Positions 31,927-41,924 of a DNA stretch of 64,000 nucleotides are shown in pieces (the first letter of the stretch is position 1; each line of letters starts with the position of its first letter). Below the pieces are notes generated by a model, which did no database searches, was not told where the DNA came from, and saw only the letters and a program-made list of their open reading frames with translations. The DNA is taken from contig JAFHKN010000002.1 of NCBI GenBank assembly GCA_016937575.1, positions 434,001-498,000 on the forward strand. The letters are read 5' to 3'. This stretch comes from Roseomonas aeriglobus. GTDB taxonomy: Bacteria > Pseudomonadota > Alphaproteobacteria > Sphingomonadales > Sphingomonadaceae. The position numbers and the translations under genes are program-made.

Positions 31927-33606
31927 CATCACCTCCGCCACCAGATCCTTGCGGCTGAGCTTTCCGATCATCGTCTTGGGCAGCGCCAAGCGAATCACCA
32001 CGTCGTCGACCCGCTCGTGCTTGCCGAGCTGCGGGTTGAGCCATGCCATCAGCGTCGCCCCGTCGACCGGCTCTGCATCCTCCAGCAGCGTGACATACGC
32101 CCGCGGGACTTCGCCGCGGTAGGTGTCGGGCAGGCCGATGACCAGCGCCTCCTTGACCGCCGGGTGGTGGTACAGGATCGCCTCGATCTGGCTGGGGAAG
32201 ACCTTGAAGCCGCCGACCGCGATCATGTCCTTCAGCCGGTCGACGATGCGGATGAAGCCGTCGTCGTCGATTTGGCCGACGTCGCCGGTGCGCAGCCAGC
32301 GGGTGCCGGTCGCGTCCGTCACGAACACTTCGCCATCCGCATCGGGGCGCTGCCAATAGCCCTTCATGATCTGCGGCCCCGCCACGACGATTTCGCCGGG
32401 TTCGCCAGGTGGGGGCGGGCGACTCGGGTCTTCCTTGTCGACCAGCGCGACGCGCGTGCCGGGGATCGGCTGGCCGATCGTGCCGGCCTTCTGCGGGCCG
32501 GCATAGGGGTTGCACGACACGACGCCCGACGTCTCCGACAGGCCATAGCCCTCGATGACGGTCGATCCGCTGTCGCCCTCGAACCGTGCCTTCAGTTCCG
32601 CCGACAAGGGCGCGCCGCCCGAAATACAGAATCTGAGGCACGAAAAGTCGGTTTGCCCGTGCTTCGGGTGATCGAGCAGAGCCTGGTACATCGTCGGCAC
32701 ACCGGGCATGGCGCTGGGGCGTGTGCGCGCAAGCGCATCGAGCACCTGCCCGGCCTCGAAGCGCGGAAGCATCACGATTTCCCCGCCCGTCACGACCGTC
32801 CGGTTCAATACACAGGTGTTGGCGAAGACGTGGAAGAAGGGCAGCACGCCCATCACCCGGTCGACTTCGCTGGGCTCGGGGTTCAGGTCCGCAACCTGCC
32901 GTGCGTTCGCCGACAGATTGGCATGGGTGAGCATCGCGCCCTTTGGCACGCCAGTGGTGCCGCCGGTGTACTGGATCAGCGCGATGTCGTTTTGCGGGTC
33001 GAGCGAGGGCGTCGTGCAGGCGCCATCGTTCGCGATCAATTGCGAGAAAGCGGAAATCCGCGGATCGTCCGGCCGGCTGGCGACTTCGCTGCGACGAAAC
33101 AGGCGATAGAGCACCGACTTGGTCGGGGGCAGGGCGCCGGCAACCGACCCCACGACCAGCCGTTCCAGTGCGCTTTTCTCAAGCACCTTTACCGCAGTCG
33201 GCAGCAGCGCTGTGGCCGACAGGGTGAACAGCAACCGCGTACCCGAATCGGCGACCTGATGGGCGAGTTCGTCGACCGTATAGAGGGGGGAGAAATTGAC
33301 GACCGTCGCACCCAGCTTGAGGATGCCGTAATAGGCCGCGACATAATGGGGCACGTTGGGCAGGAAGAGGCCGATGCGGTCGCCCGGACCATATCCCAAC
33401 TTCGCCAGGCCGCAGGCGACGCGATTGGCCCCATCCAGCGTCTCTGCGTAGCTATATTTCCGCCCCAGGAAATCGAGGAGGGGCGCATCCGCTTGGCGCT
33501 TGGCGCTCGCCTCGAACAAAGCGATCATCGTCTCGGGCGGATAGGCACGGTCCCAGACGCCTGGGTGATGATAGGCGGTGCGCCAGATGCTCTCAGGATC
33601 GCTCAT
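31906..33606 (-). CDS. long-chain fatty acid--CoA ligase
   Basis: A 566-residue ANL-superfamily adenylating enzyme that activates fatty acids with ATP and CoA. The P-loop-like AMP-binding motif IQYTGGTTGVPKGAMLTH is near residues 208-225, VIEGYGLSETSGVVS near 350, WLRTGDVGQIDDDGFI near 432, and the C-terminal lysine region in KTMIGKLSRKDLV. It is most similar to FadD-type ligases. Start at ATG 33606; a GTG two codons earlier is possible. Its end overlaps the toxin gene on the other strand. Confidence 0.93.
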   Translation of the reverse strand: MSDPESIWRTAYHHPGVWDRAYPPETMIALFEASAKRQADAPLLDFLGRKYSYAETLDGANRVACGLAKLGYGPGDRIGLFLPNVPHYVAAYYGILKLGATVVNFSPLYTVDELAHQVADSGTRLLFTLSATALLPTAVKVLEKSALERLVVGSVAGALPPTKSVLYRLFRRSEVASRPDDPRISAFSQLIANDGACTTPSLDPQNDIALIQYTGGTTGVPKGAMLTHANLSANARQVADLNPEPSEVDRVMGVLPFFHVFANTCVLNRTVVTGGEIVMLPRFEAGQVLDALARTRPSAMPGVPTMYQALLDHPKHGQTDFSCLRFCISGGAPLSAELKARFEGDSGSTVIEGYGLSETSGVVSCNPYAGPQKAGTIGQPIPGTRVALVDKEDPSRPPPPGEPGEIVVAGPQIMKGYWQRPDADGEVFVTDATGTRWLRTGDVGQIDDDGFIRIVDRLKDMIAVGGFKVFPSQIEAILYHHPAVKEALVIGLPDTYRGEVPRAYVTLLEDAEPVDGATLMAWLNPQLGKHERVDDVVIRLALPKTMIGKLSRKDLVAEVMSEGQAG

Positions 33607-33643
33607 TGACACGAGTGTAAGTTACGCTCGCGTCCAGTGCAAC

Positions 33644-33841
33644 TCAGTCCAGCAACATCAACGCAGCGCTGAGCGTGACGCGGCCGACGTCGGCCAGCGT
33701 CTCGATCCGGTCGGGCGCCAGTCCGGCCAAGTCGATCGTCGGAGCATCGATCTGGACATGCGCGCGTGGGCGCGGGTCGGTCGCCCCGCCAATGACGACT
33801 AGCAGGGCCAGAATGGCGATTTCGGCGCGTCGTTTCCACAT
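33644..33841 (-). CDS. small protein with N-terminal hydrophobic segment
   Basis: A 65-residue protein: MWKRRAEIAILALLVVIGG is a signal anchor or signal peptide, followed by a short soluble part ending LSAALMLLD. No family recognised. It fills the gap between the acyl-CoA ligase and the diguanylate cyclase on the same strand. Low confidence that it is translated. Confidence 0.45.
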   Translation of the reverse strand: MWKRRAEIAILALLVVIGGATDPRPRAHVQIDAPTIDLAGLAPDRIETLADVGRVTLSAALMLLD

Positions 33842-33872
33842 GACACCATCCTACGCCTGCTGGCGTCATCGT

Positions 33873-35561
33873 TCAAGCGGCGACGGACAGGGCAGGCGCG
33901 ATGCGCGCGCGGTCGCGTCCGGCGTTCTTCGCCTCGAACAGCGCCCGGTCGGCGATCCGGTACAGCGCTTTCCACTGGATGTCGTTTTCCAGCACGCCGG
34001 TGCAGCAGCCGATGCTGGCGGTGACGCGCAAATCGAACGGCATTCGCGCCGCCCGCAGGGCGTCGAGCAGCACCTCCGGTTCCAGCCGGCTCTCGGCCGG
34101 CACGACGATGCCGAATTCCTCGCCGCCCAGGCGCGCGACCAGTCCGTTGGGCGGTACCGCTGCGTGGAGGGTTCGGGCGAAGACGCGTAGCACGTCATCG
34201 CCCCCGTCATGGCCCAGCGTGTCGTTGATCAGCTTGAAATGATCGATGTCGATCAGCAGCAAAGTCACGCGGTCCGGCCGGCCGATCGCGCGGTCGAGGA
34301 AAGCGCGGCGATTGAGCAGCCCTGTCAGCGGATCCGTGTCCGCCAGCGCGCGCGCCTGAAGCTCGGCCGCCATCGCCGCATCGCGCTCCATGCTCAGCGC
34401 CTGGACGCGGTAGGCGATCGCCAGGCTGGAGATCATCGCTTCGAACGCCAGCGTCAGGATAGTCGAATTATCGAGCCAGAAATTGTCCGGCAGCAGGTGG
34501 AGTGCCGCAAGCAGGCGTAGCGCAGCGGACGTGATCGGCATCGCCCAGGCGATCGAGAAGATTGCGAGATAGCGGCTGCCGCGCTGCCATGCCCGCAGCA
34601 GCAGCGGGATGGTGACGGATAGGCCGCCCAGCATCAGCAACGCGGTCGCGCGGTCGGCCGCGCGGATCGACACATAGGAACCGACTGCATGCACGACGCC
34701 GCTCGTCACCAGCATGCCGATCGCGATGGTGACGCAGGGTTTCAGCCAGCCGGCGAAGACGCGTTCTTCGAAGAAGCTGCGGGCAAAGCCGATCGCGGCG
34801 GCTGCCGTAAACCCGAGCAGAAGCGCATTGCACCGCATGCGGTCGTTGTTGTCGATCGCCGGGATCAGCCAGGCGAGCAGTCCGGACGAACTCAACGCAT
34901 AGCCGACCAGCATCGAGACCATTAGGCAATAGGAGAGCTGGAAGCGGAACCGCAGCGCCCACCAGAGCGCGAGATTGTAGATGAACAGCGCAACCGCGAG
35001 GCCCCCGAACGCCGCATAGATGGCGGCCATGGTCAGATTGGCCTGCCGACTGGCCTTCGCATCCGCCAGACGCATTCCAGTGACGATGCCGCGCAGGTTG
35101 GCCGATCCTTCGACCCGCCACAACAGCCGCACGGGCGGCGCGGGCCGCGGGGGTATGTCGAGTTCGACGATCGCACCCAGTTCGATATGCTGCGACAGCG
35201 TTGCACTGGTGGTCGCGATGGTCGCGATGTGACCGTCGGCGTACAGGATGCTCAGGCTGAGCGCGCGTTGCCACAGACTGTTCACCCGAACGGACAGCGG
35301 TGGCGGGACGGTGGATGTCGTCAGCGGTGCGGACAGCACCCAATAGTCGCCGGGCCCGAACGCCAATTGCGGTGTCCGACAGTCGAAGCGCCCTGGCGAA
35401 CGGATCATCGCCGCCACCGTCTCGCCCGAGGACAGGCGTGCGATACACGCGTCGACCGGCGTGCCGGCGACACCTGCCTGGGCCCGCGCTGGACCTGCCG
35501 ACCAGACACTCAGAAACGCCACCAACAGGCCAAAGAATCGAAGAAGGCCCGCTAAGGACAT
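33873..35561 (-). CDS. membrane diguanylate cyclase (7TM-DISM sensor + GGDEF)
   Basis: A 562-residue signalling protein. A signal peptide (cleaved near residue 27) is followed by a periplasmic 7TMR-DISM extracellular sensor domain (about 30-175), seven transmembrane helices (about 178-385), a short linker and a GGDEF domain (about 400-555). The active site is the intact GGEEF near residue 480. The four residues where the inhibitory RxxD site would stand read PPNG, so product inhibition is probably absent. It should make cyclic di-GMP in response to a carbohydrate-like or other extracellular ligand. Confidence 0.92.
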   Translation of the reverse strand: MSLAGLLRFFGLLVAFLSVWSAGPARAQAGVAGTPVDACIARLSSGETVAAMIRSPGRFDCRTPQLAFGPGDYWVLSAPLTTSTVPPPLSVRVNSLWQRALSLSILYADGHIATIATTSATLSQHIELGAIVELDIPPRPAPPVRLLWRVEGSANLRGIVTGMRLADAKASRQANLTMAAIYAAFGGLAVALFIYNLALWWALRFRFQLSYCLMVSMLVGYALSSSGLLAWLIPAIDNNDRMRCNALLLGFTAAAAIGFARSFFEERVFAGWLKPCVTIAIGMLVTSGVVHAVGSYVSIRAADRATALLMLGGLSVTIPLLLRAWQRGSRYLAIFSIAWAMPITSAALRLLAALHLLPDNFWLDNSTILTLAFEAMISSLAIAYRVQALSMERDAAMAAELQARALADTDPLTGLLNRRAFLDRAIGRPDRVTLLLIDIDHFKLINDTLGHDGGDDVLRVFARTLHAAVPPNGLVARLGGEEFGIVVPAESRLEPEVLLDALRAARMPFDLRVTASIGCCTGVLENDIQWKALYRIADRALFEAKNAGRDRARIAPALSVAA

Positions 35562-35636
35562 GATTCAAGGCCTAGCGACCGTAAGGCTAAGATCGGGTTA
35601 AGTACGGTCGGATGTGTCGGATCGGGGCAAACGCAT

Positions 35637-35669
35637 CGCGGCCCCGCACCCAAAGACTGCGAGGCCGCG
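35637..35669 (-). terminator. hairpin after clpA
   Basis: An 11-base-pair stem with one mismatch (CGCGGCC / GGCCGCG plus CGCA / TGCG) around a nine-base loop, 25 bases beyond the clpA stop. It is followed on the minus strand by GATGCGTTT, so the T run is weak. Confidence 0.55.
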
Positions 35670-35693
35670 ACGTCGATCAGCGGAGATCGGCGG

Positions 35694-38018
35694 TTACTTG
35701 GCCTTTTCCGCCGCCGCCTTCTTGCCGCCGCCTGCCTTTCCCGGCTTCTTGGGCGCTGCGGGTTCGATGGTGAACGACAGCGCGCCGTCCTTCATCTTGA
35801 CCGTCACCTCGCCGCCATGGACCAGCTTGCCGAACAGCAGTTCTTCGGCCAGCGGCTGCTTGATCTTCTCCTGGATCAAGCGACCCATCGGCCGTGCGCC
35901 ATAGAGCTTGTCATAGCCGCGCTCGGTCAGCCACGCCTTCGCTTCCTCGTCCAGGTTGATGTGGACGCCGCGGTCGGCCAGCTGGAGTTCGAGCTGCAGG
36001 ATGAACTTCTCGACGACCCGGCTGACGACTTCCGGCGGCAGATAGCCGAACGGCACGATCGCATCGAGGCGGTTGCGGAATTCCGGGGTGAAGAGGTTCT
36101 TCACCGCTTCTTCCTGCACATCCTCTCGGCCGATGGTGCCGAAGCCCAGCGACTCCTTGGCCATGTCCGACGCACCGGCATTGGTGGTCAGGATGAGGAT
36201 GGTGTTGCGGAAATCGACGGTCTTGCCGTGGTGATCAGTCAGCTTGCCGTTGTCCATCACCTGCAACAGGATGTTGAACAGATCCGGATGCGCCTTCTCG
36301 ATCTCGTCGAGCAACAGCACCGAATGCGGATTCTGGTCGACCGCATCGGTCAGCAGCCCGCCCTGATCATAGCCGACATAGCCCGGAGGGGCACCGATCA
36401 GCCGGCTGACCGAATGGCGCTCCATATATTCGGACATGTCGAAGCGCTGGAGCGGAATGCCGAGGATATCCGCCAGACGCCGCGCGACTTCGGTCTTGCC
36501 GACGCCGGTGGGCCCTGAGAACAGATAGTTGCCGATCGGCTTGTCCGGGTCGCGCAACCCGGCGCGCGACAGCTTGATCGCCGACGACAGCACCTCGATC
36601 GCCTTGTCCTGGCCGAAGACGACGCGCTTCAGGTCGGTTTCCAGGCTCGCCAGCGCCTTGGTATCGTCGGTCGACACGGTCTTCGGCGGGATGCGCGCCA
36701 TCGTCGCGATGACCTGTTCGATCTCCTTGGGGGTGATCGTCTTCTTCCGCTTCGACGGGGCGACCAGCATCTGCATCGCGCCGACTTCGTCGATCACGTC
36801 GATCGCCTTGTCGGGCAGCTTGCGGTCGTTGATGTAGCGCGCCGAGAGTTCGACCGCCGACTTGATCGCGTCCGGCGTGTACTTGACGCCATGATGCCCC
36901 TCGAACGCGGTGCGGAGACCGGCGAGAATCTTGATCGTGTCCTCGATCGTCGGCTCGTTCACGTCGATCTTCTGGAACCGGCGCAGCAGCGCGCGGTCCT
37001 TTTCGAAGTGGTTGCGGAATTCCTTGTAGGTGGTCGAGCCGATGCAGCGGATCGTGCCGCCGCTAAGCGCGGGCTTCAGCAGGTTCGACGCATCCATCGC
37101 GCCGCCACTCGTCGCGCCGGCACCGATGACGGTGTGGATCTCGTCGATGAACAGCACCGCGTGCGGCAGCTTCTCAAGCTCGGTGACGACCTGCTTCAGA
37201 CGCTCTTCGAAATCGCCGCGATAGCGCGTGCCGGCCAGCAGCGCGCCCATGTCGAGCGAATAGATGACGGCCTCCTTCAGCACCTCGGGCACGTCGCCCT
37301 CGACGATCTTGCGCGCGAGACCCTCGGCGATGGCGGTCTTGCCGACGCCCGGATCGCCCACATACAGCGGGTTGTTCTTGCTGCGGCGGCACAGGATCTG
37401 GACGGTGCGGTCGACTTCGGGCCCGCGACCGATCAGCGGATCGATCTTGCCGGTCTTCGCCTTTTCGTTGAGGTCGACGGTAAACTGCTTGAGCGCGCTT
37501 TCGCTCTTGCCCTTGCCGTCGCCCTTCCCCGGCTTCTCTTCCTCGGCCCCCTTGGGCGGGGTCGCTTCGGTCGGCGCGGCGCCCTTGCCGACGCCGTGGC
37601 TGATGAAGCTGACCGCATCGAGACGGCTCATGTCCTGCTGCTGCAGGAAATAGACGGCGTAGCTCTCGCGCTCGCTGAACAGCGCGACAAGCACATTGGC
37701 GCCGGTCACCTCGTCACGGCCCGACGACTGGACGTGCAGGATCGCGCGCTGGATGACGCGGCTGAAACCGCTGGTCGGCGAGGGGTCGGTGGCCTGAGCG
37801 ACCTTCAGCGCGTCGAGCTCGGTATCGAGATAATGCGCGACCGTGGTCTGCAGTTCGCCCAGGTCCACGCCGCACGACGCCATCACCTTCGACGCGTGCT
37901 CGTCGGCGATCAGCGCGAGCAGCAGATGCTCCAGCGTCGCATATTCGTGACGGCGCGACGAGGCGGCCTTCAGGGCCTCGTGCAGGGTGTTTTCCAGGGC
38001 GGAAGCGAAAGACGGCAT
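35694..38018 (-). CDS. clpA: ATP-dependent Clp protease ATP-binding subunit ClpA
   Basis: A 774-residue AAA+ unfoldase that feeds substrates to ClpP. N-domain residues 1-140 ([29 protein letters not shown]), first ATPase Walker [10 protein letters not shown] near 225, second GPTGVGKTE near 503 with the downstream IGAPPGYVG, and the typical C-terminal domain. An IGL-type loop for ClpP docking is not obvious in the segments I read ([10 protein letters not shown] is a candidate). A Lys/Ala-rich tail ends the protein. The AGTAAGTAC before the ATG is a modest ribosome site. Confidence 0.95.
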   Translation of the reverse strand: MPSFASALENTLHEALKAASSRRHEYATLEHLLLALIADEHASKVMASCGVDLGELQTTVAHYLDTELDALKVAQATDPSPTSGFSRVIQRAILHVQSSGRDEVTGANVLVALFSERESYAVYFLQQQDMSRLDAVSFISHGVGKGAAPTEATPPKGAEEEKPGKGDGKGKSESALKQFTVDLNEKAKTGKIDPLIGRGPEVDRTVQILCRRSKNNPLYVGDPGVGKTAIAEGLARKIVEGDVPEVLKEAVIYSLDMGALLAGTRYRGDFEERLKQVVTELEKLPHAVLFIDEIHTVIGAGATSGGAMDASNLLKPALSGGTIRCIGSTTYKEFRNHFEKDRALLRRFQKIDVNEPTIEDTIKILAGLRTAFEGHHGVKYTPDAIKSAVELSARYINDRKLPDKAIDVIDEVGAMQMLVAPSKRKKTITPKEIEQVIATMARIPPKTVSTDDTKALASLETDLKRVVFGQDKAIEVLSSAIKLSRAGLRDPDKPIGNYLFSGPTGVGKTEVARRLADILGIPLQRFDMSEYMERHSVSRLIGAPPGYVGYDQGGLLTDAVDQNPHSVLLLDEIEKAHPDLFNILLQVMDNGKLTDHHGKTVDFRNTILILTTNAGASDMAKESLGFGTIGREDVQEEAVKNLFTPEFRNRLDAIVPFGYLPPEVVSRVVEKFILQLELQLADRGVHINLDEEAKAWLTERGYDKLYGARPMGRLIQEKIKQPLAEELLFGKLVHGGEVTVKMKDGALSFTIEPAAPKKPGKAGGGKKAAAEKAK

Positions 38019-38150
38019 GTACTTACTCCAGCGGGCCGCTTGGGAGGACGGGCGACCCGGTCCTCCGATATGTCGGAAGTCTTGGGGCCCGCATCAAGCG
38101 TGGCGACCGTCGCACCGGTTTCGTACAGCGCGACGAACCGGCGCTCGTGA

Positions 38151-38345
38151 TCACGACTTGAATAGCGCGTCGGCGCTTGCCCGATGGTTAACGGCGCGTT
38201 CAATCCTGTGACGAACGCGGGAAATTTCCGCCTCCAACGCGGCGATCCGCGCCTGAAGCTCCTCGACCGACAGCGGGTCGAGGTCTTGGCGGGCAAGCTC
38301 TGCGACCAGATCGCGAGCGCGGCGGGGAAGATCGTCGGCTTCCAT
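38151..38345 (-). CDS. DUF1192 family protein
   Basis: A 64-residue protein matching DUF1192: DLPRRARDLVAELARQDLDPLSVEELQARIAALEAEISRVRHRIE. The central part is a coiled coil. It is widespread in alphaproteobacteria, often near quinone oxidoreductase or clpA genes, and has no assigned function. It diverges from the quinone oxidoreductase gene by 68 bases. Confidence 0.82.
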   Translation of the reverse strand: MEADDLPRRARDLVAELARQDLDPLSVEELQARIAALEAEISRVRHRIERAVNHRASADALFKS

Positions 38346-38413
38346 GGCAGCGGATCGTTGACCTGACCGGGCTGGGTGTCAATAAGCCTTCGACGAAACG
38401 GGGGACGGGCGGC

Positions 38414-39409
38414 ATGACGATACCGGCGACGATGACGGCGATCGACCCGCAGGCACCGGGCGGGCCCGAGGTGCTGGTACCGGTCGAACGGCCGGTCCCA
38501 CAGCCAGGCCCCGGCGACGTGCTGATCAAGGTCGCTGCCGCCGGTGTCAACCGGCCTGACGTGCTCCAGCGCAAGGGCGGCTATGCCCCGCCGCCGGGCA
38601 CGACCAGCGTGCCCGGCCTGGAAATCGCGGGCGAGGTCGTCGCGGCCGGTGACGACGTGCCCCCGGAACTGATCGGCCAACCGCTCTGCGCGCTCGTTGC
38701 CGGTGGCGGCTATGCCGAATATTGCGTCGCGCCCGCCGGCCAATGCCTGCCGGTGCCCGCGGCGCTGACGATGGCGGAGGCGGCCGCCTTGCCCGAGACG
38801 CTGTTCACCGTCTGGACGAACCTGTTCGAGCGGGGCTTCGCCAGCGACGGCGACACGGTGCTGGTCCATGGCGGCACCAGCGGCATCGGTACGATGGCGA
38901 TCGCGCTGTGCGGCCTGTTCGGCGTCGACATCATCGTCACGGCGGGCTCAGCCGAAAAGGTCGCCGCAGCCAAGGCGCTCGGCGCGACCCATGCGATCGA
39001 TTACAAGGCCGAGGACTTCGTCGCGCGGGTGAAGGAGATCACCGGCGGCAAGGGCGTCCAGGTCGTGCTCGACATGGTCGGTGGCGACTATGTCCCCCGC
39101 AACCTGCAATGCCTGGCGGAGGACGGCCGCCACGTCTCGATCGCCGTCCAGGGCGGCCTGACCGCGACCATCCCCATCTTCGACATCATGCGCCGCCGCC
39201 TGACGCTGACGGGCTCCACGCTCCGGAACCGCGACGTCGCGTTCAAGAGCCTCGTCGCCGACGAACTGTCGCGCACCGTCTGGCCGCATGTCGAGGCGGG
39301 GCGGCTGAAGCCGGTGATGGACCGGAGCTTCCCGCTGGCACAGGCGGCCGAGGCGCATCGCCGGATGGAGGCGGGGGATCATGTGGGTAAGATCATCTTG
39401 ACGATCTGA
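38414..39409 (+). CDS. NAD(P)H-quinone oxidoreductase, PIG3 family
   Basis: A 331-residue zinc-independent medium-chain reductase of the quinone oxidoreductase/PIG3 type. Motifs: DVLIKVAAAGVNRPDVLQRKGGY near 36, LPETLFTVWTNLF near 124, and the NADPH site VLVHGGTSGIGTMAIAL near 151 followed by TAGSAEKVAAAKALGATHAIDY. It lacks zinc-binding cysteines. Two-electron reduction protects against quinone redox cycling. Confidence 0.91.
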   Translation: MTIPATMTAIDPQAPGGPEVLVPVERPVPQPGPGDVLIKVAAAGVNRPDVLQRKGGYAPPPGTTSVPGLEIAGEVVAAGDDVPPELIGQPLCALVAGGGYAEYCVAPAGQCLPVPAALTMAEAAALPETLFTVWTNLFERGFASDGDTVLVHGGTSGIGTMAIALCGLFGVDIIVTAGSAEKVAAAKALGATHAIDYKAEDFVARVKEITGGKGVQVVLDMVGGDYVPRNLQCLAEDGRHVSIAVQGGLTATIPIFDIMRRRLTLTGSTLRNRDVAFKSLVADELSRTVWPHVEAGRLKPVMDRSFPLAQAAEAHRRMEAGDHVGKIILTI

Positions 39410-39496
39410 CCTCCGATTACGGTCGTTCCTGCTCCGATTTCGCTAGGCGCAATTACGCCGGACCCGTAACCTCCCTCTCGAATCGGGGAGGCAGGG

Positions 39497-40105
39497 GTGC
39501 TCGACTTTCTGGGCGCGTCACAGAACGTGCTCTTTTCTGCGGCGATCGTTCTGATGCTGCTGATCGGACTGGTCCAGGCGATCGGGTTCGCCCCGGTCGA
39601 TCACGGATTCGATGCCGATGTCGACAGCGACCTGCTCAGCTGGCTGGGTGTCGGACGCGTGCCGATGCTCGTGCTGCTGGTGCTGTATCTGGCGAGTTTC
39701 GGGCTGATCGGGCTGATCGGTCAGCAGCTGTCGCATGACTTGCTTGGTGGGGTGCAACCCCTGTGGATCGCCGCGCCCGCAGCCGCACTGCTGGCGTTGC
39801 CGCTGACGGCGCTGGCGGCGCGGATGGTCGGCGGCATCGTCCCCCAAGATCACACGACGGCGATTGCGATCGAGGATCTGATCGGTCGCGTCGCCACCAT
39901 CCAGGTCGGCCGCGCGACCCCCGGCTCGCCCGCTCGCGCGCGCACCGTCGATCGGTTCGGTCAGGCGCACTATGTGATGGTCGAACCCGACAACGCCGAC
40001 CAGGCCTTCGCGCAGGGAGAGAGCGTGCTGCTCGTCCGGCGCGAAGGCGACGTCTTCCGCGCTATTTCGCGCGGTGATCACCTGCTGCCGGGGCTCGACC
40101 CATGA
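39497..40105 (+). CDS. YqiJ-like OB-fold membrane protein
   Basis: A 202-residue protein with two or three membrane helices in the first 110 residues (VLFSAAIVLMLLIGLVQAIGF; MLVLLVLYLASFGLIGLI; IAAPAAALLALPLTALAA) and a C-terminal OB-fold NfeD-like domain near 125-195 (IEDLIGRVATIQVGRAT, RTVDRFGQAHYVMVEPD). Its stop overlaps the start of the flotillin gene (ATGA), the standard YqiJ/YqiK pair. The start is GTG with GGGGAGGCAGG upstream. Confidence 0.85.
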   Translation: MLDFLGASQNVLFSAAIVLMLLIGLVQAIGFAPVDHGFDADVDSDLLSWLGVGRVPMLVLLVLYLASFGLIGLIGQQLSHDLLGGVQPLWIAAPAAALLALPLTALAARMVGGIVPQDHTTAIAIEDLIGRVATIQVGRATPGSPARARTVDRFGQAHYVMVEPDNADQAFAQGESVLLVRREGDVFRAISRGDHLLPGLDP

Positions 40106-41814
40106 ACGACATCGCCATCCAGGGGAATTCGATGGTTCCGTATCTGATCTACGCCGGCATCGCGCTGGCGACGTTGCTCGTGCTCGGGCTGATCCTGGCG
40201 CGGCTCTATCGCCGTGCCTCGAAGGAAATCGGCTTCGTCCGCACCGGACTGGGCGGCGAGCGGGTGGTGATGAATGGCGGCGCGCTGGTGCTGCCGGTGT
40301 TTCACGAGACGATGCCGGTTAATATGAACACGGTCCGACTGGCGGTCGAGCGCAAGAACATGGACGCGCTGATCACGCTCGACCGCCTCCGGATCGACGT
40401 GAAGGCGGAGTTCTATGTCCGCGTGAAACCCGACGCGGGGTCGATCGCGACTGCCGCGCAGACGCTCGGTATGCGCACGATGAACCCCGACGCACTGAAG
40501 GAGCTGGTCGAGGGCAAGTTCGTCGACGCCCTTCGCTCGGTCGCGGCGGGCATGACGATGGCGCAGCTCCACGAACAGCGCAGCGACTTCGTCCAGAAGG
40601 TGCAGCAGGTGTCTTCGGTCGATCTCGCGATGAACGGGCTGGAGCTGGAAAGCGTGTCGCTGACCGGGCTCGACCAGACATCGATCGAGCATTTCAATGC
40701 CAACAACGCGTTCGACGCCGAGGGTCTGACGAAGCTGACCGAGCAGATCGAGCTGCGCAAGAAGGCCCGCAACGACATCGAGCAGGACACCCGCGTCCAG
40801 ATCGAGACCAAGAACCTCGAGGCGCAGCGCCAGTCGTTCCTGATCAGCCGCGACACCGAATTCGCCCGGCTGGAGCAGGAGCGCGAGGTCGAGATGCGCC
40901 GGGCGGCACAGTCGGCGGAGGTCGCCCGCGAACAGTCGCTGCGTCAGCAGGAAGCCGATCAGGCGCGGATCGAGGCGAAGAAGCTGGTCGACAGCCAGCA
41001 GATCGAGGCGGATCGCGCGGTCAAGGAAGCGCAGATCGCGCAGACCCAGGCGCTCGAACTCGCGCGGCAGGAACAGCAGATCGCGGTCCAGAACAAGAGC
41101 CGCGAGGAAAGCCAGGCCAAGGCCGAGGCCGACAAGGCGCGGGCCGCGGCGGTCGTGGCGCAGGAACAGGTGACCACCGCGCGCGACGCCGAGGTCGCCG
41201 AACGCACGAAGCGTATCGAACTGATCGATGCCGCGCGCGAGGCGGAGCGGGCGGCGATCGGCCTGCGCGTCCAGGCCGAAGCCGAGAAACAGGCCGCGGC
41301 CGACCGTGCGGAAGCCGCACGTCTCCAGGCCGAGGGCGAAGCGGAGGCGGCGAAGCTGAAGGCGGAGGCGGACCGCGTCCGCTTCGAAGTCGAAGCGGCG
41401 GGCCAGCGCGCGGTGAACGAGGCGGCGAACCTGCTGTCGTCCGACCAGATGTCGCTCCAGACCAAGCTGGCCTTGCTCAAGGTGCTGCCCGAACTGGTCC
41501 GCGAGGCAGCGCGGCCGATGGAGGCGATCGATAGCATCAAGATCGTGCAGGTCGATGGCATTACGGGGCAGGGCGGTGCCGGCGGCACGGTCGACGCGGG
41601 CGAGGGCGGCGACCGCAATCTCGCGAGCTCGGCGGTCAATGCGGCGCTCCGCTACCGTGCCCAGGCCCCGGTCATCGACGGGCTGATGCGGGAACTCGGC
41701 TTCGACGGCGGCTCGCTCGACGCGCTGGTCGCCGGCGCGGCGGAAGCGGGCGGGGCATCGCCCCCCAAACCGGCCGCGTCGGCGCCGCGCAAGCCGACGC
41801 CGACGGCCCGATAG
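40102..41814 (+). CDS. flotillin family protein (YqiK)
   Basis: A 570-residue membrane-domain organiser. One N-terminal helix (MVPYLIYAGIALATLLVLGLILARLY), an SPFH/band 7 domain to about residue 215 (VLPVFHETMPVNMNTVRLAVERKNMDALITLDRLRIDVKAEFYVRV), then a long Ala/Glu/Arg coiled coil (about 215-455) typical of flotillins, and a C-terminal tail. It probably scaffolds membrane microdomains together with the OB-fold partner. ATGA overlap with that gene fixes the start. Confidence 0.93.
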   Translation: MNDIAIQGNSMVPYLIYAGIALATLLVLGLILARLYRRASKEIGFVRTGLGGERVVMNGGALVLPVFHETMPVNMNTVRLAVERKNMDALITLDRLRIDVKAEFYVRVKPDAGSIATAAQTLGMRTMNPDALKELVEGKFVDALRSVAAGMTMAQLHEQRSDFVQKVQQVSSVDLAMNGLELESVSLTGLDQTSIEHFNANNAFDAEGLTKLTEQIELRKKARNDIEQDTRVQIETKNLEAQRQSFLISRDTEFARLEQEREVEMRRAAQSAEVAREQSLRQQEADQARIEAKKLVDSQQIEADRAVKEAQIAQTQALELARQEQQIAVQNKSREESQAKAEADKARAAAVVAQEQVTTARDAEVAERTKRIELIDAAREAERAAIGLRVQAEAEKQAAADRAEAARLQAEGEAEAAKLKAEADRVRFEVEAAGQRAVNEAANLLSSDQMSLQTKLALLKVLPELVREAARPMEAIDSIKIVQVDGITGQGGAGGTVDAGEGGDRNLASSAVNAALRYRAQAPVIDGLMRELGFDGGSLDALVAGAAEAGGASPPKPAASAPRKPTPTAR

Positions 41815-41924
41815 GACGCCGGGCAAAGGGGCGGCTGTGACGGCTGTGTGACGCCGCTCCCCTGAAACCGTAACATTGGCAAGGCATTGCACCCGCCCGA
41901 CAGCCGAACGGGGCGGGGAGTGCC

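Noticed and set aside
38019..38110. Sigma32 heat-shock promoter before clpA (CTTGATG ... CATAT)
   Set aside because: The spacing between the two boxes is about four bases longer than in alphaproteobacterial sigma32 promoters.
40078..41892. 604-residue minus-strand frame
   Set aside because: Antisense shadow of the flotillin gene; Arg/Leu/Asp-rich composition is typical of reversed high-GC coding.
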